Source: Sediminicola luteus (GTDB lineage Bacteria; Bacteroidota; Bacteroidia; Flavobacteriales; Flavobacteriaceae). Taken from it: DNA of 64,000 bases. Shown here in pieces: positions 43,027 to 53,756 of this stretch; the first letter of the stretch is position 1; the number at the start of each line of letters is the position of its first letter. The position numbers were made by a program, and so were the translations under genes. Under the pieces are notes generated by a model. It did no database searches and was not told where the DNA came from. It saw nothing but the letters and a program-made list of their open reading frames with translations. Location of the stretch: positions 434,001-498,000 of the forward strand of contig NZ_KZ300476.1 in the NCBI RefSeq assembly GCF_002514735.1. Direction: 5' to 3'.

Positions 43027-44898
43027 ATGTCATCAAGTGAAAAACTAGACCTTACTTCTCCAGATTTTGTAAATGAAAACTTTGAAAAGCTGGCCGAATT
43101 ATTCCCTAATTGCGTTACGGAAAGTGCAGAAGGAAAAGCAATCGATTTTGATTTATTAAAGCAGGAACTGAGCCATGCGGTGGTCGAAGGTAATAAGGAG
43201 CGTTATCGCTTGGAATGGCCAGGCAAAAAAGAGGCTATTGTTACCGCAAATCTACCTACCACTAAAACTTTAAGGCCAGTTCGGGAAGATTCTGTTGATT
43301 TTGACAATACAGAGAATCTCTATATAGAGGGCGACAATTTGGAAGTGCTCAAACTTTTACAAGAAAGTTATTTGGGCAAAATTAAAATGATTTATATCGA
43401 CCCCCCTTATAATACTGGGAAAGACTTTGTCTATAAGGACAATTTCAGTAATGATAGGCAAGAAGAATTGCTTGATAGTGGTCAAATAGATGAACTTAAT
43501 CAGCGTTTAATAGCAAATCCAGAAACATCAGGACGTTATCATTCAGATTGGTTAAGCATGATATACCCAAGGCTAAAACTTTCACGTAATCTTTTAACCG
43601 ATGATGGTGTGATTTTTATTTCAATCGGTGAAGATGAGGTTCAAAACCTAAAAAAAATATGTGAAGAAATTTTTGGGGGGAATAATTTTATAGCTCAAAT
43701 AGTCTGGCAAAAAAAATTTTCAAGAGCGAATGATGCGACATATTTTTCAACAATGCATGATTATATACTTTGCGTGGCTAAAAAACACAAATTAAATGAT
43801 CCTATTGGATTTGAACTTCAATTATTACCAAGAACATTAGAAGAAGCCTCAGGTTATTCTAATCCTGACAATGATCCCAGAGGGGAATGGACTTCTGTTG
43901 TATTAAGCACAAAATCTGGTTCGGCCTCATTAATTTATGAGATTGTAACTCCAAGTGGAAGAAAGTGTTTTCCACCTGATGGAAGATTTTGGGGAGTTAA
44001 AAAAAGTAAATTTGAAGAGTTAGTTGAGGATAATAGAATTTGGTTTGGGAAAAATGGAGAAGGCATACCACGATTGAAAACTTTTTTTAGCGAAGTTCAA
44101 TCTGGTTTAAGGCCAAATACTCTATGGTTTCATGAAGAAGTAGGACATAACCAAGAGGGAAGGCAGGAATTAAAAAAACTATTCGATGATAAAGGTTATT
44201 TTGATGGTCCAAAACCAGTTAGGTTATTAAAACAAATATTGCATGTAGCAAATACAAAAGATTCAATTATTCTAGATTTTTTTTCAGGCTCGGCAACTAC
44301 AGCACACGCAACTTTTCTGCTTAACACTGAGGATGGCGGAAATAGAAAATTTATACAAGTGCAATTACCAGAGGCAATTGATGAGGACAGTGAGGCTTTC
44401 AAAGATGGTTTTAAGAATATATGCGAAATAGGACAAGAACGCATCCGACGTGCCTCAAAGAAAATCAAGGAAGAAACAGGAGCCGATATTGATTATGGCT
44501 TCAGGGTATATCGTCTTGACGAGAGTAATATGGAGGATGTGTATTACAAACCTCAAGAGTATAGCCAAGATAAACTTGATTTATTTGCCGACAATGTGAA
44601 GTCTGATAGAACTCCTGATGATTTGCTTGCTCAGGTGATGTTGGATTGGGGTTTGCCACTTTCACTCAAAATAGAAAAAGCCAATATTGAGGGTAAAAAT
44701 GTTTTCAAGGTCGCTGAGAATTCTCTTTATGCCTGTTTTGATGAAGGTATAGATGAAGCTTTAGCAAAAGCCCTAGCGGAAGAAAAACCTCTGCGTATTG
44801 TCTTTAAGGATAGTGGTTTTAAAGATGATACAGCCAAAACCAATGTAAAACAGTTGTTGAAGCAATTGAGTCCTGAGACTGAAATGAAAGTTATATAA
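43027..44898 (+). CDS. mod: Type III Mod methyltransferase, copy 1
   Basis: This 623-residue beta-class adenine methyltransferase has motif IV DPPYNTG (125-131) before the target-recognition region and the SAM motif LDFFSGSATTAHA (~416-428) after it. The SAM motif has Ala where copy 2 has Gly (SGSGTT). Type III Mod proteins methylate one strand of a short asymmetric site and bring Res to unmethylated sites. The next gene begins at the base after its stop and is a close paralogue that differs mainly in the central ~260 residues, where target specificity resides. It is the first gene of an eight-gene operon. Confidence 0.93.
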   Translation: MSSSEKLDLTSPDFVNENFEKLAELFPNCVTESAEGKAIDFDLLKQELSHAVVEGNKERYRLEWPGKKEAIVTANLPTTKTLRPVREDSVDFDNTENLYIEGDNLEVLKLLQESYLGKIKMIYIDPPYNTGKDFVYKDNFSNDRQEELLDSGQIDELNQRLIANPETSGRYHSDWLSMIYPRLKLSRNLLTDDGVIFISIGEDEVQNLKKICEEIFGGNNFIAQIVWQKKFSRANDATYFSTMHDYILCVAKKHKLNDPIGFELQLLPRTLEEASGYSNPDNDPRGEWTSVVLSTKSGSASLIYEIVTPSGRKCFPPDGRFWGVKKSKFEELVEDNRIWFGKNGEGIPRLKTFFSEVQSGLRPNTLWFHEEVGHNQEGRQELKKLFDDKGYFDGPKPVRLLKQILHVANTKDSIILDFFSGSATTAHATFLLNTEDGGNRKFIQVQLPEAIDEDSEAFKDGFKNICEIGQERIRRASKKIKEETGADIDYGFRVYRLDESNMEDVYYKPQEYSQDKLDLFADNVKSDRTPDDLLAQVMLDWGLPLSLKIEKANIEGKNVFKVAENSLYACFDEGIDEALAKALAEEKPLRIVFKDSGFKDDTAKTNVKQLLKQLSPETEMKVI

Positions 44899-46740
44899 AT
44901 GCAAGAATTAAATATGCAAAGCCCAAATTGGGTAAACGAAAATAGCAAGTTCATAGCCGAGAGGTTCCCAAATTGTGTTACTGAAACAGCAGAGGGGTTT
45001 AAGGTAGATTTTGACTTATTGAAGCAAGAGCTATCAACTGATTTAGTTGAAGGAAACAAAGAACGTTATCGCTTAGAATGGCCAGGTAAAAAAGAAGCTA
45101 TTGTTACAGCCAACTTGCCTACCACTAAAACACTGAGACCTGTAAGGGAAGATTCAGTTGATTTTGATACCACCGAAAATCTTTATATAGAGGGCGACAA
45201 TTTGGAAGTCCTCAAGATTTTGCAGGAAAGCTATTTGGGCAAAATCAAAATGATTTATATCGATCCGCCCTATAATACAGGTAAAGACTTTGTATATAAA
45301 GACAACTTTAGCAAGGATAGCCAAGAAGAACTTTACGAAAGTGGTCAACAGGATGAGAACAGCCGTCGATTAATTTCAAATCCCGATACCTCAGGTCGTT
45401 ACCATTCTAATTGGTTGACTATGATTTATCCCCGCTTAAAATTGGCAAGAAATTTATTATGCAAAAAGGGAATAATTTTCATATCCATAGACGATATCGA
45501 ACAACATAATCTAAGAAAAATATGTGATGAAATATTCGGGGAAGAAAATTTCATTGCTAATATTATTTGGCAAAAAAAATATGCTCCGCAAAACGATGCT
45601 AAATATTTTTCTGATAGTCATGAACACATTTTAGCATATTCAAAGAATAAAGAATTTTTTAAAATTGGTTTGCTTCCAAGAACAGAGGAAGCAAATAAGA
45701 GATACAGTAATCCTGACAATGATCATAGGGGGCCATGGAAGTCTAGTGATTTGACAAGAGCAGAGTATCGCCCAAATGATGATTTCGCAATAGTCAATCC
45801 AATTAACGGAATGGAGTTTTATCCACCAAAAGGAAATAGCTGGCGTCAACCTAAGGATAAAATAGAAGAGTTAATCTCGGAAAATAGGATTTGGTTTGGG
45901 GTAAATGGGGACAGTAGGCCTTCATTAAAAAGATACTTAAGTGATGTAAAACAAGGAATTACTCCTCAAACTATTTGGGAGCGAAAGGACGTTGGTGACA
46001 CCCAGGAAGGAAAGAAAAGAGTTAAAGAGATTTTTGAAAATGCATCAATCTTTGAAACAGTAAAACCACATAGATTAATTCACAGGATGCTTAAAATTGC
46101 GAATGTTAAACAAGGAGATACAGTTCTTGATTTCTTTTCAGGTTCAGGCACTACTGCCGAAGCAGTACTTCGCTATGACTGTGATTTAAAATTCATACAA
46201 GTTCAAATTCCTGAAAAAACAGATTTAACAAGTGAAGCTCACAAAATGGGCTTTGATAACATCTGTGAAATAGGAAAAGAACGCATCCGACGTGCCGCAA
46301 AGAAAATCAAGGAAGAAACAGGAGCCGATATTGATTATGGCTTCAGGGTATATCGTCTTGACGAGAGTAATATGAAGGATGTGTATTACAAACCCCAAGA
46401 ATATGCCCAAGATAAACTCGATTTGTTTGCCGACAATGTAAAATCTGATAGAAATCCTGATGATTTGCTTGCTCAGGTGATGTTGGATTGGGGTTTGCCA
46501 CTTTCACTCAGAATACAACAAGCCAACATAAATGGCAAAAAAGTGTTCAAAGTCGCTGAGAATTCTCTTTTTGCCTATTTTGATGATAATATAGATGAAG
46601 ATTTTGCAAAGGCAATTGCAGAAGAAAAACCTCTGCGTATTGTCTTTAAGGATAGTGGTTTTAAAGATGATACAGCCAAAACCAATGTAAAACAGTTGTT
46701 GAAGCAATTGAGTCCTGAGACTGAAATGAAAGTATTATAA
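44899..46740 (+). CDS. mod: Type III Mod methyltransferase, copy 2
   Basis: This 613-residue paralogue of the upstream Mod has DPPYNTG (122-128) and an intact SAM motif VLDFFSGSGTTAEAV (~409). N- and C-terminal regions match copy 1 closely. Two stretches of over 100 bases are almost identical in DNA: about 44437-44550 with 46280-46392, and about 44780-44891 with 46620-46733. The central recognition region is clearly different. It may give the Res subunit a second specificity, or form a heterodimeric Mod. It is followed by res after two bases. Confidence 0.93.
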   Translation: MQELNMQSPNWVNENSKFIAERFPNCVTETAEGFKVDFDLLKQELSTDLVEGNKERYRLEWPGKKEAIVTANLPTTKTLRPVREDSVDFDTTENLYIEGDNLEVLKILQESYLGKIKMIYIDPPYNTGKDFVYKDNFSKDSQEELYESGQQDENSRRLISNPDTSGRYHSNWLTMIYPRLKLARNLLCKKGIIFISIDDIEQHNLRKICDEIFGEENFIANIIWQKKYAPQNDAKYFSDSHEHILAYSKNKEFFKIGLLPRTEEANKRYSNPDNDHRGPWKSSDLTRAEYRPNDDFAIVNPINGMEFYPPKGNSWRQPKDKIEELISENRIWFGVNGDSRPSLKRYLSDVKQGITPQTIWERKDVGDTQEGKKRVKEIFENASIFETVKPHRLIHRMLKIANVKQGDTVLDFFSGSGTTAEAVLRYDCDLKFIQVQIPEKTDLTSEAHKMGFDNICEIGKERIRRAAKKIKEETGADIDYGFRVYRLDESNMKDVYYKPQEYAQDKLDLFADNVKSDRNPDDLLAQVMLDWGLPLSLRIQQANINGKKVFKVAENSLFAYFDDNIDEDFAKAIAEEKPLRIVFKDSGFKDDTAKTNVKQLLKQLSPETEMKVL

Positions 46741-46742
46741 TT

Positions 46743-49700
46743 ATGAAGTTACAATTTAAAGAACAGGATTTTCAGTTAGAAGCTGTTAAAGCAGTCGTAG
46801 ATTGCTTTGAGGGCCAACCACTAAAAACAAACCGATTTACCTTGGAGCGTAGTAAAGAGATTATGCGCAAGGCTAAAATGGCCGCTACAGGAGCTTCCAC
46901 GTTTGATTTCAGTATCGAAGAGGAAATTGGTTATAGAAATAGCAGTATTCAGATTCTAGAAGGTCAGGTGTTGAAAAACATTCAAGAGGTTCAAAAGGAA
47001 AATGACCTTTATCAAAGCCAACAAGTAGAACGTCCAAAAGGCGTTAAGCTCGGATACAACCTGACGATTGAAATGGAAACGGGCACGGGTAAAACCTACA
47101 CCTATATCCGAACGATGTATGAACTTTTCGAGAAATATGGTTGGAGCAAGTTCATTGTAATTGTTCCAAGCATTGCCATTCGAGAAGGGGTTTATAAATC
47201 GTTCCAAGTGACCCAGGATCATTTTCAGGAAAAGTACGGTCACAAGATCAATCCATTTATATACAATTCTGGTCGCCCACAGGACATTGAGAATTTTGCT
47301 TCGGATAGTCGTATCAGTGTCATGATTATTAATACCCAAGCCTTTAATGCGCGTGGTAAGGATGCCAGACGAATTTATCAAGAGTTAGATCAATTTGGTA
47401 CGAGAAAACCAATTGAGATTATTTCCCAGACCAATCCCATTCTGATTATTGATGAGCCTCAATCGGTTGATGGCAAGAAGACCCTGGAGAGTATGCAGGA
47501 TTTTAATCCACTCTTCACATTGCGTTATTCTGCAACCCACAAAGTGGAGTATAATAAAGTCTATCGCTTGGATGCATTGGACGCCTACAACAAAAGGCTA
47601 GTCAAAAAAATCCAAGTGAAGGGGATTAATCTCAAAGGGTCAACAGGGACGACAGGATATTTGTATTTGGAGCATATCAGTTTGAGTACCACCAAACCGC
47701 CTTTTGCGGTCATGGAATTTGAACAACGTTCGGGTTCAGGGGTTAAAAGAGTTCGCAAAAAGCTGGGAGAAGGGGACAATCTTTATGAATTGTCCGGAAA
47801 TATGCCAGCTTATAAGAATCAAACGATTACTGAGATTAATGGGTATTTGAACAAAGTTGTTGTGGGTGGCGAAGAAATATATCCAGGTGATATTGTCAAT
47901 GACATGGATGAATTGGCATTCAGAAGAATCCAAATACGTGAATGTATTTTATCCCACCTCCAAAAAGAAAAACAACTCTTTGAAAAGGGGATTAAGGTTC
48001 TCTCACTATTCTTTATCGATAGTGTCGATAAATACAGAATTTATGATGAGTTTGGAGGCCCTCAATTAGGTGAATATGCTCAAATTTTCGAAGAAGAATA
48101 CAAAAAAGCGGTCAATGACTTCCTAGACCTATTCCAACAAGATTATAATGATTACCTGAAGGACAACGATCCAAGTGATGTTCACAAGGGCTATATGCCA
48201 GTAAATTACAAGGAATATCTGAAAAGGGATGATGCCGATAAGGTACATAACGGCTATTTTTCGATTGATAAGAAAGGATTGAGTGTTGACCCTAAGGTTA
48301 AGCGCGGAAGTGAAGAGTCTGATGATATATCCGCCTATGACCTGATTATGAAGGATAAGGAAAGGCTTTTAAGTTTTGAAGAGCCAACCCGCTTTATCTT
48401 TTCACACTCGGCGCTCAAAGAAGGATGGGATAACCCCAACGTATTCCAAATATGTGCTTTAAAAAACCCTGAGAGTGGTAGTGAAACCAGAAGAAGGCAA
48501 GAAGTTGGGCGTGGTATGCGCTTATGCGTCAATAAAAATGGTAATCGATTGGATTTCGAAGCCGTTGGCGAACAAGTTCATGAAATCAACAAATTGACGG
48601 TCATTGCCTCTGAAAGTTATGAAGCTTTTGCTAAAGGATTGCAAAAAGAAATTGCGGCGACATTAAAAGATAGACCACAAAGAGCAGAGGTTGATTATTT
48701 TGTCGGCAAGGTGGTGACGGATGAAAAAGGCGAAGAACATCGTATCACCGAAGAAGAAGCAAAAAAGATCCAGTTCAAGCTGATTGTCGGTCAAGTCATC
48801 GATGAAAATTATAAGATAACTACGGATGGTAAGGAATTGATTGAGCAGGATAAGATGCCACTTCCTGAACAGTTGGAATCCTATAGAGCTTCAATCGGTA
48901 AGTTATTACAAGCCATTTATACAGGAGAAGAATTCAAACCTGAAAATGAACGGGAAACGGTTGTTTTAAGAACTAACAACAATTTCAAGAAAAAGGAATT
49001 TCAAGCACTTTGGGACAAGATTAACTTAAAGACCATTTACGAAGTTAAGTTCGATACCGAAAAGCTAATTGAAGACAGTAAGATTAAAATCAATGCCCAA
49101 CTACATATTGGAGACAGGGTTTATGAAGTTAAGACGGGTGAGCTTCATGATGGGACCAAGGACCAAATGAAGGATGGTTCTCTTATCAAGGAATCTAAAA
49201 GAGAACAACAAAAACTGTCCAATGATTTATTTGCTGATGCGGTCTATGATGTTGTCGGTGAAATTGAAGAGCAAACCAACCTAACCAGACGAACCATTGT
49301 TGCGATATTAAAATCCATCAGCGAAAAGAAATTCTTGCTCATTAGAAAGAACCCCGAAGAGTTTATTGCCAAGACAAGCAAGTTGATCAATGAAGTTAAG
49401 GCCAGTCTAATCATTAACAATATTGTTTATCATAAAACCGAGGAAAGACATGATGCTAAAACGGTTTTCACCAATGATAAATTTGCGCTGAGAAAATCGG
49501 ACTTGCTTAAAAAGCATATCTACGATTTCCTCACATCTGACTCAGGCATTGAATCCAAATTTGCGGAAGCATTGGAAAATAGTGTTGAGGTTGTTGTTTA
49601 TGCCAAGCTACCAAAAAGCTTTTATGTTTCAACGCCTGTTGCCAATTATAGTCCAGACTGGGCAATTGTTTTTGATAAGGACAAGGTGAGGCAAATATAT

Positions 49701-49868
49701 TTTGTGGCTGAGACCAAAGGCTCGGACTCTGATTTGGATTTAAGGGAAATTGAGAAACTTAAAATCCATTGTGCGGATGAGCATTTTAAAGAAATCAGTG
49801 GCAATGAAGTCCGATTTGAAAAGGTCAGCAATTATGCGAAACTATTGGAAATAGTGCAATCAGAATAG
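46743..49868 (+). CDS. res: Type III restriction subunit Res
   Basis: This 1041-residue protein has Walker A METGTGKT (111-118), an SF2 motif II IIDEPQSV (~234-241), SATHK (~265), the motif VI-like SETRRRQEVGRGMRL (~580-594) and a C-terminal PD-(D/E)xK nuclease: SPDWAIVF (~970) with FVAETKG (~988). It translocates and cuts DNA when it meets unmethylated sites recognised by Mod. Full length and all motifs are intact. The next gene starts 4 bases after the stop. Confidence 0.94.
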   Translation: MKLQFKEQDFQLEAVKAVVDCFEGQPLKTNRFTLERSKEIMRKAKMAATGASTFDFSIEEEIGYRNSSIQILEGQVLKNIQEVQKENDLYQSQQVERPKGVKLGYNLTIEMETGTGKTYTYIRTMYELFEKYGWSKFIVIVPSIAIREGVYKSFQVTQDHFQEKYGHKINPFIYNSGRPQDIENFASDSRISVMIINTQAFNARGKDARRIYQELDQFGTRKPIEIISQTNPILIIDEPQSVDGKKTLESMQDFNPLFTLRYSATHKVEYNKVYRLDALDAYNKRLVKKIQVKGINLKGSTGTTGYLYLEHISLSTTKPPFAVMEFEQRSGSGVKRVRKKLGEGDNLYELSGNMPAYKNQTITEINGYLNKVVVGGEEIYPGDIVNDMDELAFRRIQIRECILSHLQKEKQLFEKGIKVLSLFFIDSVDKYRIYDEFGGPQLGEYAQIFEEEYKKAVNDFLDLFQQDYNDYLKDNDPSDVHKGYMPVNYKEYLKRDDADKVHNGYFSIDKKGLSVDPKVKRGSEESDDISAYDLIMKDKERLLSFEEPTRFIFSHSALKEGWDNPNVFQICALKNPESGSETRRRQEVGRGMRLCVNKNGNRLDFEAVGEQVHEINKLTVIASESYEAFAKGLQKEIAATLKDRPQRAEVDYFVGKVVTDEKGEEHRITEEEAKKIQFKLIVGQVIDENYKITTDGKELIEQDKMPLPEQLESYRASIGKLLQAIYTGEEFKPENERETVVLRTNNNFKKKEFQALWDKINLKTIYEVKFDTEKLIEDSKIKINAQLHIGDRVYEVKTGELHDGTKDQMKDGSLIKESKREQQKLSNDLFADAVYDVVGEIEEQTNLTRRTIVAILKSISEKKFLLIRKNPEEFIAKTSKLINEVKASLIINNIVYHKTEERHDAKTVFTNDKFALRKSDLLKKHIYDFLTSDSGIESKFAEALENSVEVVVYAKLPKSFYVSTPVANYSPDWAIVFDKDKVRQIYFVAETKGSDSDLDLREIEKLKIHCADEHFKEISGNEVRFEKVSNYAKLLEIVQSE

Positions 49869-49872
49869 ATGA

Positions 49873-52800
49873 ATGAAATTAATTGATAACGTAAATAACC
49901 GCCTTGGCGATGACTTGAAAGAAAGTATAGAAAGAGGCTCAAAGCTGAGTATAGCGGCAGCCTCTTTCTCCATTTATGCATTTGAAGCCTTGAAAAAGGA
50001 ATTGGGCAAGATTGAAGAGTTGAGATTCATCTTTTCATCACCAACTTTCATTGAGGAAAAGTTCCAAAAATTAGACAGAAAATTTTACATACCGCACATT
50101 TATAGGGAATCTGAACTATGTGGAGGTGAATTTGAACTTCGTTTAATGAACCAATTGAACCAACGCGCTATTGCAAAAGAATGCGCAAAATGGGTCAAAA
50201 ACAAGGTAACTTTTAAATCTAACAAGCAAAGTAATCTACCTTTGAATGGAATGATTCATGTCTCAAATAATAATGAGAATGAATACGCCTATACGAATGT
50301 CAGCAGTTTTACTTCATCAGATTTAGGCGTTACCCATAAAAAGGGATTTCCAACTTTAATTCAAAAGACTGAGTTTCCCGATAGTAAACACTATCTAGAC
50401 TGGTTTAATCAGGTTTGGGAAAACGATGAATATTTACAGGATGTAACAGAGCGTGTTCAAAGCTACTTTGAAAGTGCCTATAAGGAGAATAGCCCTGAAT
50501 TCATTTACTTCATCACTCTATATAATATTTTCAACGATTTTCTCGATGATCTTTCCATCGACAACCTCCCAAATGACCAGATAGGCTTTAAAGAGTCTGT
50601 TGTTTGGCAAAGGCTATACAATTTCCAGCAGGATGCGGTTATCGGGGCAATCAATAAGTTGGAAAAATACAAAGGCTGTATTTTGGCAGATAGTGTTGGT
50701 TTGGGTAAAACCTTTTCTGCTCTTGGCATTATTAAATATTACGAGATGCGTAATAAAGACGTGTTGGTTTTATGTCCGAAGAAGCTAGAGGCCAACTGGA
50801 ATACTTTCCGGCATAACGACAAGAATAATATATTAGCAAAAGACCGTTTTCGTTATGATGTTCTCTTTCATACGGACCTATCAAGGGACAGAGGCACAAG
50901 CAATGGGCGCAATTTGGAATCCGTCAATTGGGGGAATTATGGCTTAATTGTAATTGATGAATCCCATAATTTCAGAAATAACAACACTGTTGTCGGCAAG
51001 GAAAATCGTTATCAAAGATTACTAAGAAAGGTTATCCAGGAAGGAATTGAAACAAAAGTCCTCATGTTATCGGCAACACCAGTGAACAATCGTTTTAATG
51101 ATTTGAAAAATCAATTAGCCTTAGCCTATGAAGGTGAAGCGGTAAATATTGATGACAAATTAGAAACAGACCGCGGTATCGACCAAGTATTTAAAAGAGC
51201 ACAGACCGCATTCAACATTTGGAGCAAATATGATGCTTCGGAGCGAACAACGGACAGATTGCTCGATATGTTGGATTTTGACTTTTTCGAGATTTTGGAC
51301 TCCTTGACCATCGCCAGGTCTAGAAAGCACATAACCACCTATTACGATACGGCTGCTATTGGCAAGTTTCCAGAACGAAACAAACCAGTTTCCATTCAAG
51401 CACCTTTGACCGAGGAAATGGATGTTACTTATGTTGATATTGCAGAAAAGCTAACCTTGCTTAATCTGTCCATTTATACACCGCTTAATTATATCCTACC
51501 TAGTAAGATGCAACTCTATGCAGATTTATATGACAAGACGGTAAAGTCAGGAAGGCTTACCCAGATTGACCGTGAGAATAGTTTAAGAATATTAATGCGG
51601 ATTAACCTTCTTAAGCGATTGGAGAGTTCTGTTGATTCATTTAGGATTACACTGGAAGGCATTATATCTCAAATAGAGAATGCTATAAAAATCATTGATA
51701 ATGGTGACAAGTCTGATTACGAAGGCCTTCAAGCAAAATTGGATGACGAGAACTTTGATTGGGAAGCGGATTGGGGTGATGAAGAAAACGTAATCGGCAA
51801 GAAGATCAAGGTGCATATTAATGACATGGATGCAACCAAATGGCGTGAAGACCTAAATGAAGATTTGGAGGTTCTACATGGACTTTGGAATAGCGTGGTT
51901 GACATCACAGGTGAAAAAGATGCGAAGCTTCAAAGATTGATTTCAATTTTAGATGAAAAGATAAATAACCAAATTAACCACGGAAATAAGAAAGCGATCA
52001 TCTTTACGGCATTTGCAGATACTGCAAATTATCTTAATGAGCATTTAAGTAAACACCTAAAGAATAGACATGGCTTGAATACGGCCTTGGTGACTGGAAT
52101 TAAGAAGTCTTCAAATGCAAAGAAAATCCCACCAGATTTAAATGCAATCCTTTCCTGCTTTTCCCCAATTTCAAAAGATAAAGCCCAACTATATCCCAAG
52201 ATTACTGAGTCAATCGATTTATTGATTGCAACGGATTGTATTTCAGAAGGTCAGAACCTGCAAGATTGTGATTACCTTATCAACTATGATATTCATTGGA
52301 ATCCGGTCAGAATTATTCAACGATTTGGTAGGATTGATAGAATTGGATCAAAAAATGAATCGATTACCATGGTCAATTTCTGGCCAGACATAACGCTCGA
52401 TAATTATATAAATCTAAAACAACGTGTTGAGAGCAAAATGCTTATCAGTAACATGGCCAGTACTGGAGATGACAATATTCTCAACACAGATGAAAAGGAT
52501 TTGGATTACCGGAAAATCCAACTTCAAAAGTTGCAAGAAGAAGTCATCGATTTAGAGGATTTGCGAGAAGGGGTCAGTATCACTGATTTAGGCCTCAATG
52601 ATTTTCGGGTGGATTTGACTAATTACATTAAAACTTACGGAGAATTAAAGGATATTCCAGAAGGTTTGCATGCTGTTGTTGGGTCAACGCCGATTTTGGA
52701 GCCAGGTTTGATTTTCATTTTGAAGAATGTCAACTCAGGGGTGAATATCAATAAGTTGAATAGACTGCATCCTTATTACATGGTTTATATAAAAAATTCC

Positions 52801-53100
52801 GGTGAATTATTCCTAAACCATATTGATTCAAAGAAGATTTTAGATGCTGTAAGAATGCTTTGTAAGGGTAGGTCAGAACCGATTGTTGATCTTTGTCAGG
52901 ACGTTGCAAAAGAAACAGATGACTACCATGAGATGCAAGGATATTCTGAGTTATTAAAGAAAAGCATCGGCAGTATACTTCAAGTTGAAGAAGAAAAGGA
53001 AATTCTCAGTCTTTTTAGATCTGGGGGTACCACCGCCTTACAAGATAAGATCAAGGGTATTGAAGATTTTAAACTCATTTCATTTTTAATTGTGCGATGA
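49873..53100 (+). CDS. SNF2-family helicase with PLD-like N-terminal domain
   Basis: In this 1075-residue protein, residues ~1-170 resemble the phospholipase-D-like domain seen in some defence helicases (ISIAAASF-type start, LRFIFSSPTF), but no HxKx4D motif is visible. An SF2 helicase follows: ADSVGLGKTFSA (~271-282), VIDESHNFRN (~361-370), MLSATPVNN (~398), and QRFGRIDRIGS (~816-826). It overlaps the DUF4391 gene by ATGA (53097). This helicase adjoining type III Mod-Res and a DUF4391 protein is an arrangement I have seen in other bacteria; its exact job in the complex is unknown. Confidence 0.88.
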   Translation: MKLIDNVNNRLGDDLKESIERGSKLSIAAASFSIYAFEALKKELGKIEELRFIFSSPTFIEEKFQKLDRKFYIPHIYRESELCGGEFELRLMNQLNQRAIAKECAKWVKNKVTFKSNKQSNLPLNGMIHVSNNNENEYAYTNVSSFTSSDLGVTHKKGFPTLIQKTEFPDSKHYLDWFNQVWENDEYLQDVTERVQSYFESAYKENSPEFIYFITLYNIFNDFLDDLSIDNLPNDQIGFKESVVWQRLYNFQQDAVIGAINKLEKYKGCILADSVGLGKTFSALGIIKYYEMRNKDVLVLCPKKLEANWNTFRHNDKNNILAKDRFRYDVLFHTDLSRDRGTSNGRNLESVNWGNYGLIVIDESHNFRNNNTVVGKENRYQRLLRKVIQEGIETKVLMLSATPVNNRFNDLKNQLALAYEGEAVNIDDKLETDRGIDQVFKRAQTAFNIWSKYDASERTTDRLLDMLDFDFFEILDSLTIARSRKHITTYYDTAAIGKFPERNKPVSIQAPLTEEMDVTYVDIAEKLTLLNLSIYTPLNYILPSKMQLYADLYDKTVKSGRLTQIDRENSLRILMRINLLKRLESSVDSFRITLEGIISQIENAIKIIDNGDKSDYEGLQAKLDDENFDWEADWGDEENVIGKKIKVHINDMDATKWREDLNEDLEVLHGLWNSVVDITGEKDAKLQRLISILDEKINNQINHGNKKAIIFTAFADTANYLNEHLSKHLKNRHGLNTALVTGIKKSSNAKKIPPDLNAILSCFSPISKDKAQLYPKITESIDLLIATDCISEGQNLQDCDYLINYDIHWNPVRIIQRFGRIDRIGSKNESITMVNFWPDITLDNYINLKQRVESKMLISNMASTGDDNILNTDEKDLDYRKIQLQKLQEEVIDLEDLREGVSITDLGLNDFRVDLTNYIKTYGELKDIPEGLHAVVGSTPILEPGLIFILKNVNSGVNINKLNRLHPYYMVYIKNSGELFLNHIDSKKILDAVRMLCKGRSEPIVDLCQDVAKETDDYHEMQGYSELLKKSIGSILQVEEEKEILSLFRSGGTTALQDKIKGIEDFKLISFLIVR

Positions 53101-53753
53101 TGGAATATTTTAATCTTCCAGAAACAACAAGGGTGAACAGAGTTGTTCCGAAAAATGCTTTTGACAAGTACACCAACTCGAAACAAAAAAAGCGTTTTAC
53201 GGATGTTGTACAGCGTATTTCTTGGACCAATAAATTATCGAAGGATACGATCAATTTAAGAAAAGGGGGAGTCGAAGAAATTCAGCTATTCCAAATAGAA
53301 TTAAAGGTTAAAGATGATATCCGAGATTTGCTAGAAATAATTGATAAATCTATTCCATATCCACTTGTCTTTATCCTTCGATTTCAAAAGGAAGTATTGG
53401 TGTCATGCGCAAAAAAGCATGCCCACCCAATAAATGAAGACCATGCGGTGGTTGATTGGGTTTTTAGATCTGGTTGGCATCCTGTGACGGATAAAAGATA
53501 TGTCTTAAATCTAAAAAAGGATTTGGGCTTTGTAATCCATGATTTATGCCTTCAATTATCAGGCAGAAAGGGTGCTTCAAACGTTTCTTTTGAAAACTTA
53601 ATTGAGTTTCAGCAAAAGAAGCATTCTTTAGAAAATGAGATTACAAGGCTTGAAAATGCAATGGCGAAGGCAAAACAGTTTAACAAAAAAGTGGATTTGA
53701 ACACTCAATTAATTGAGACTAAAAAAGAACTAGAAAAATTACTGGCTATTTGA
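53097..53753 (+). CDS. DUF4391 protein
   Basis: This 218-residue protein begins YFNLPETTRVNRVVPKNAFDKYTNSKQKKRFTD, the characteristic DUF4391 opening, and then contains a beta-rich middle and a C-terminal coiled coil. Function unknown. It regularly lies beside SNF2/PLD-type helicases and methylase genes in restriction islands, and here it overlaps the helicase stop. It probably belongs to the helicase-associated module. Confidence 0.85.
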   Translation: MMEYFNLPETTRVNRVVPKNAFDKYTNSKQKKRFTDVVQRISWTNKLSKDTINLRKGGVEEIQLFQIELKVKDDIRDLLEIIDKSIPYPLVFILRFQKEVLVSCAKKHAHPINEDHAVVDWVFRSGWHPVTDKRYVLNLKKDLGFVIHDLCLQLSGRKGASNVSFENLIEFQQKKHSLENEITRLENAMAKAKQFNKKVDLNTQLIETKKELEKLLAI

Positions 53754-53756
53754 ATA

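Noticed and set aside
46504-46707. Antisense frames inside the Mod genes
   Set aside because: They are shadow frames over conserved methyltransferase sequence.
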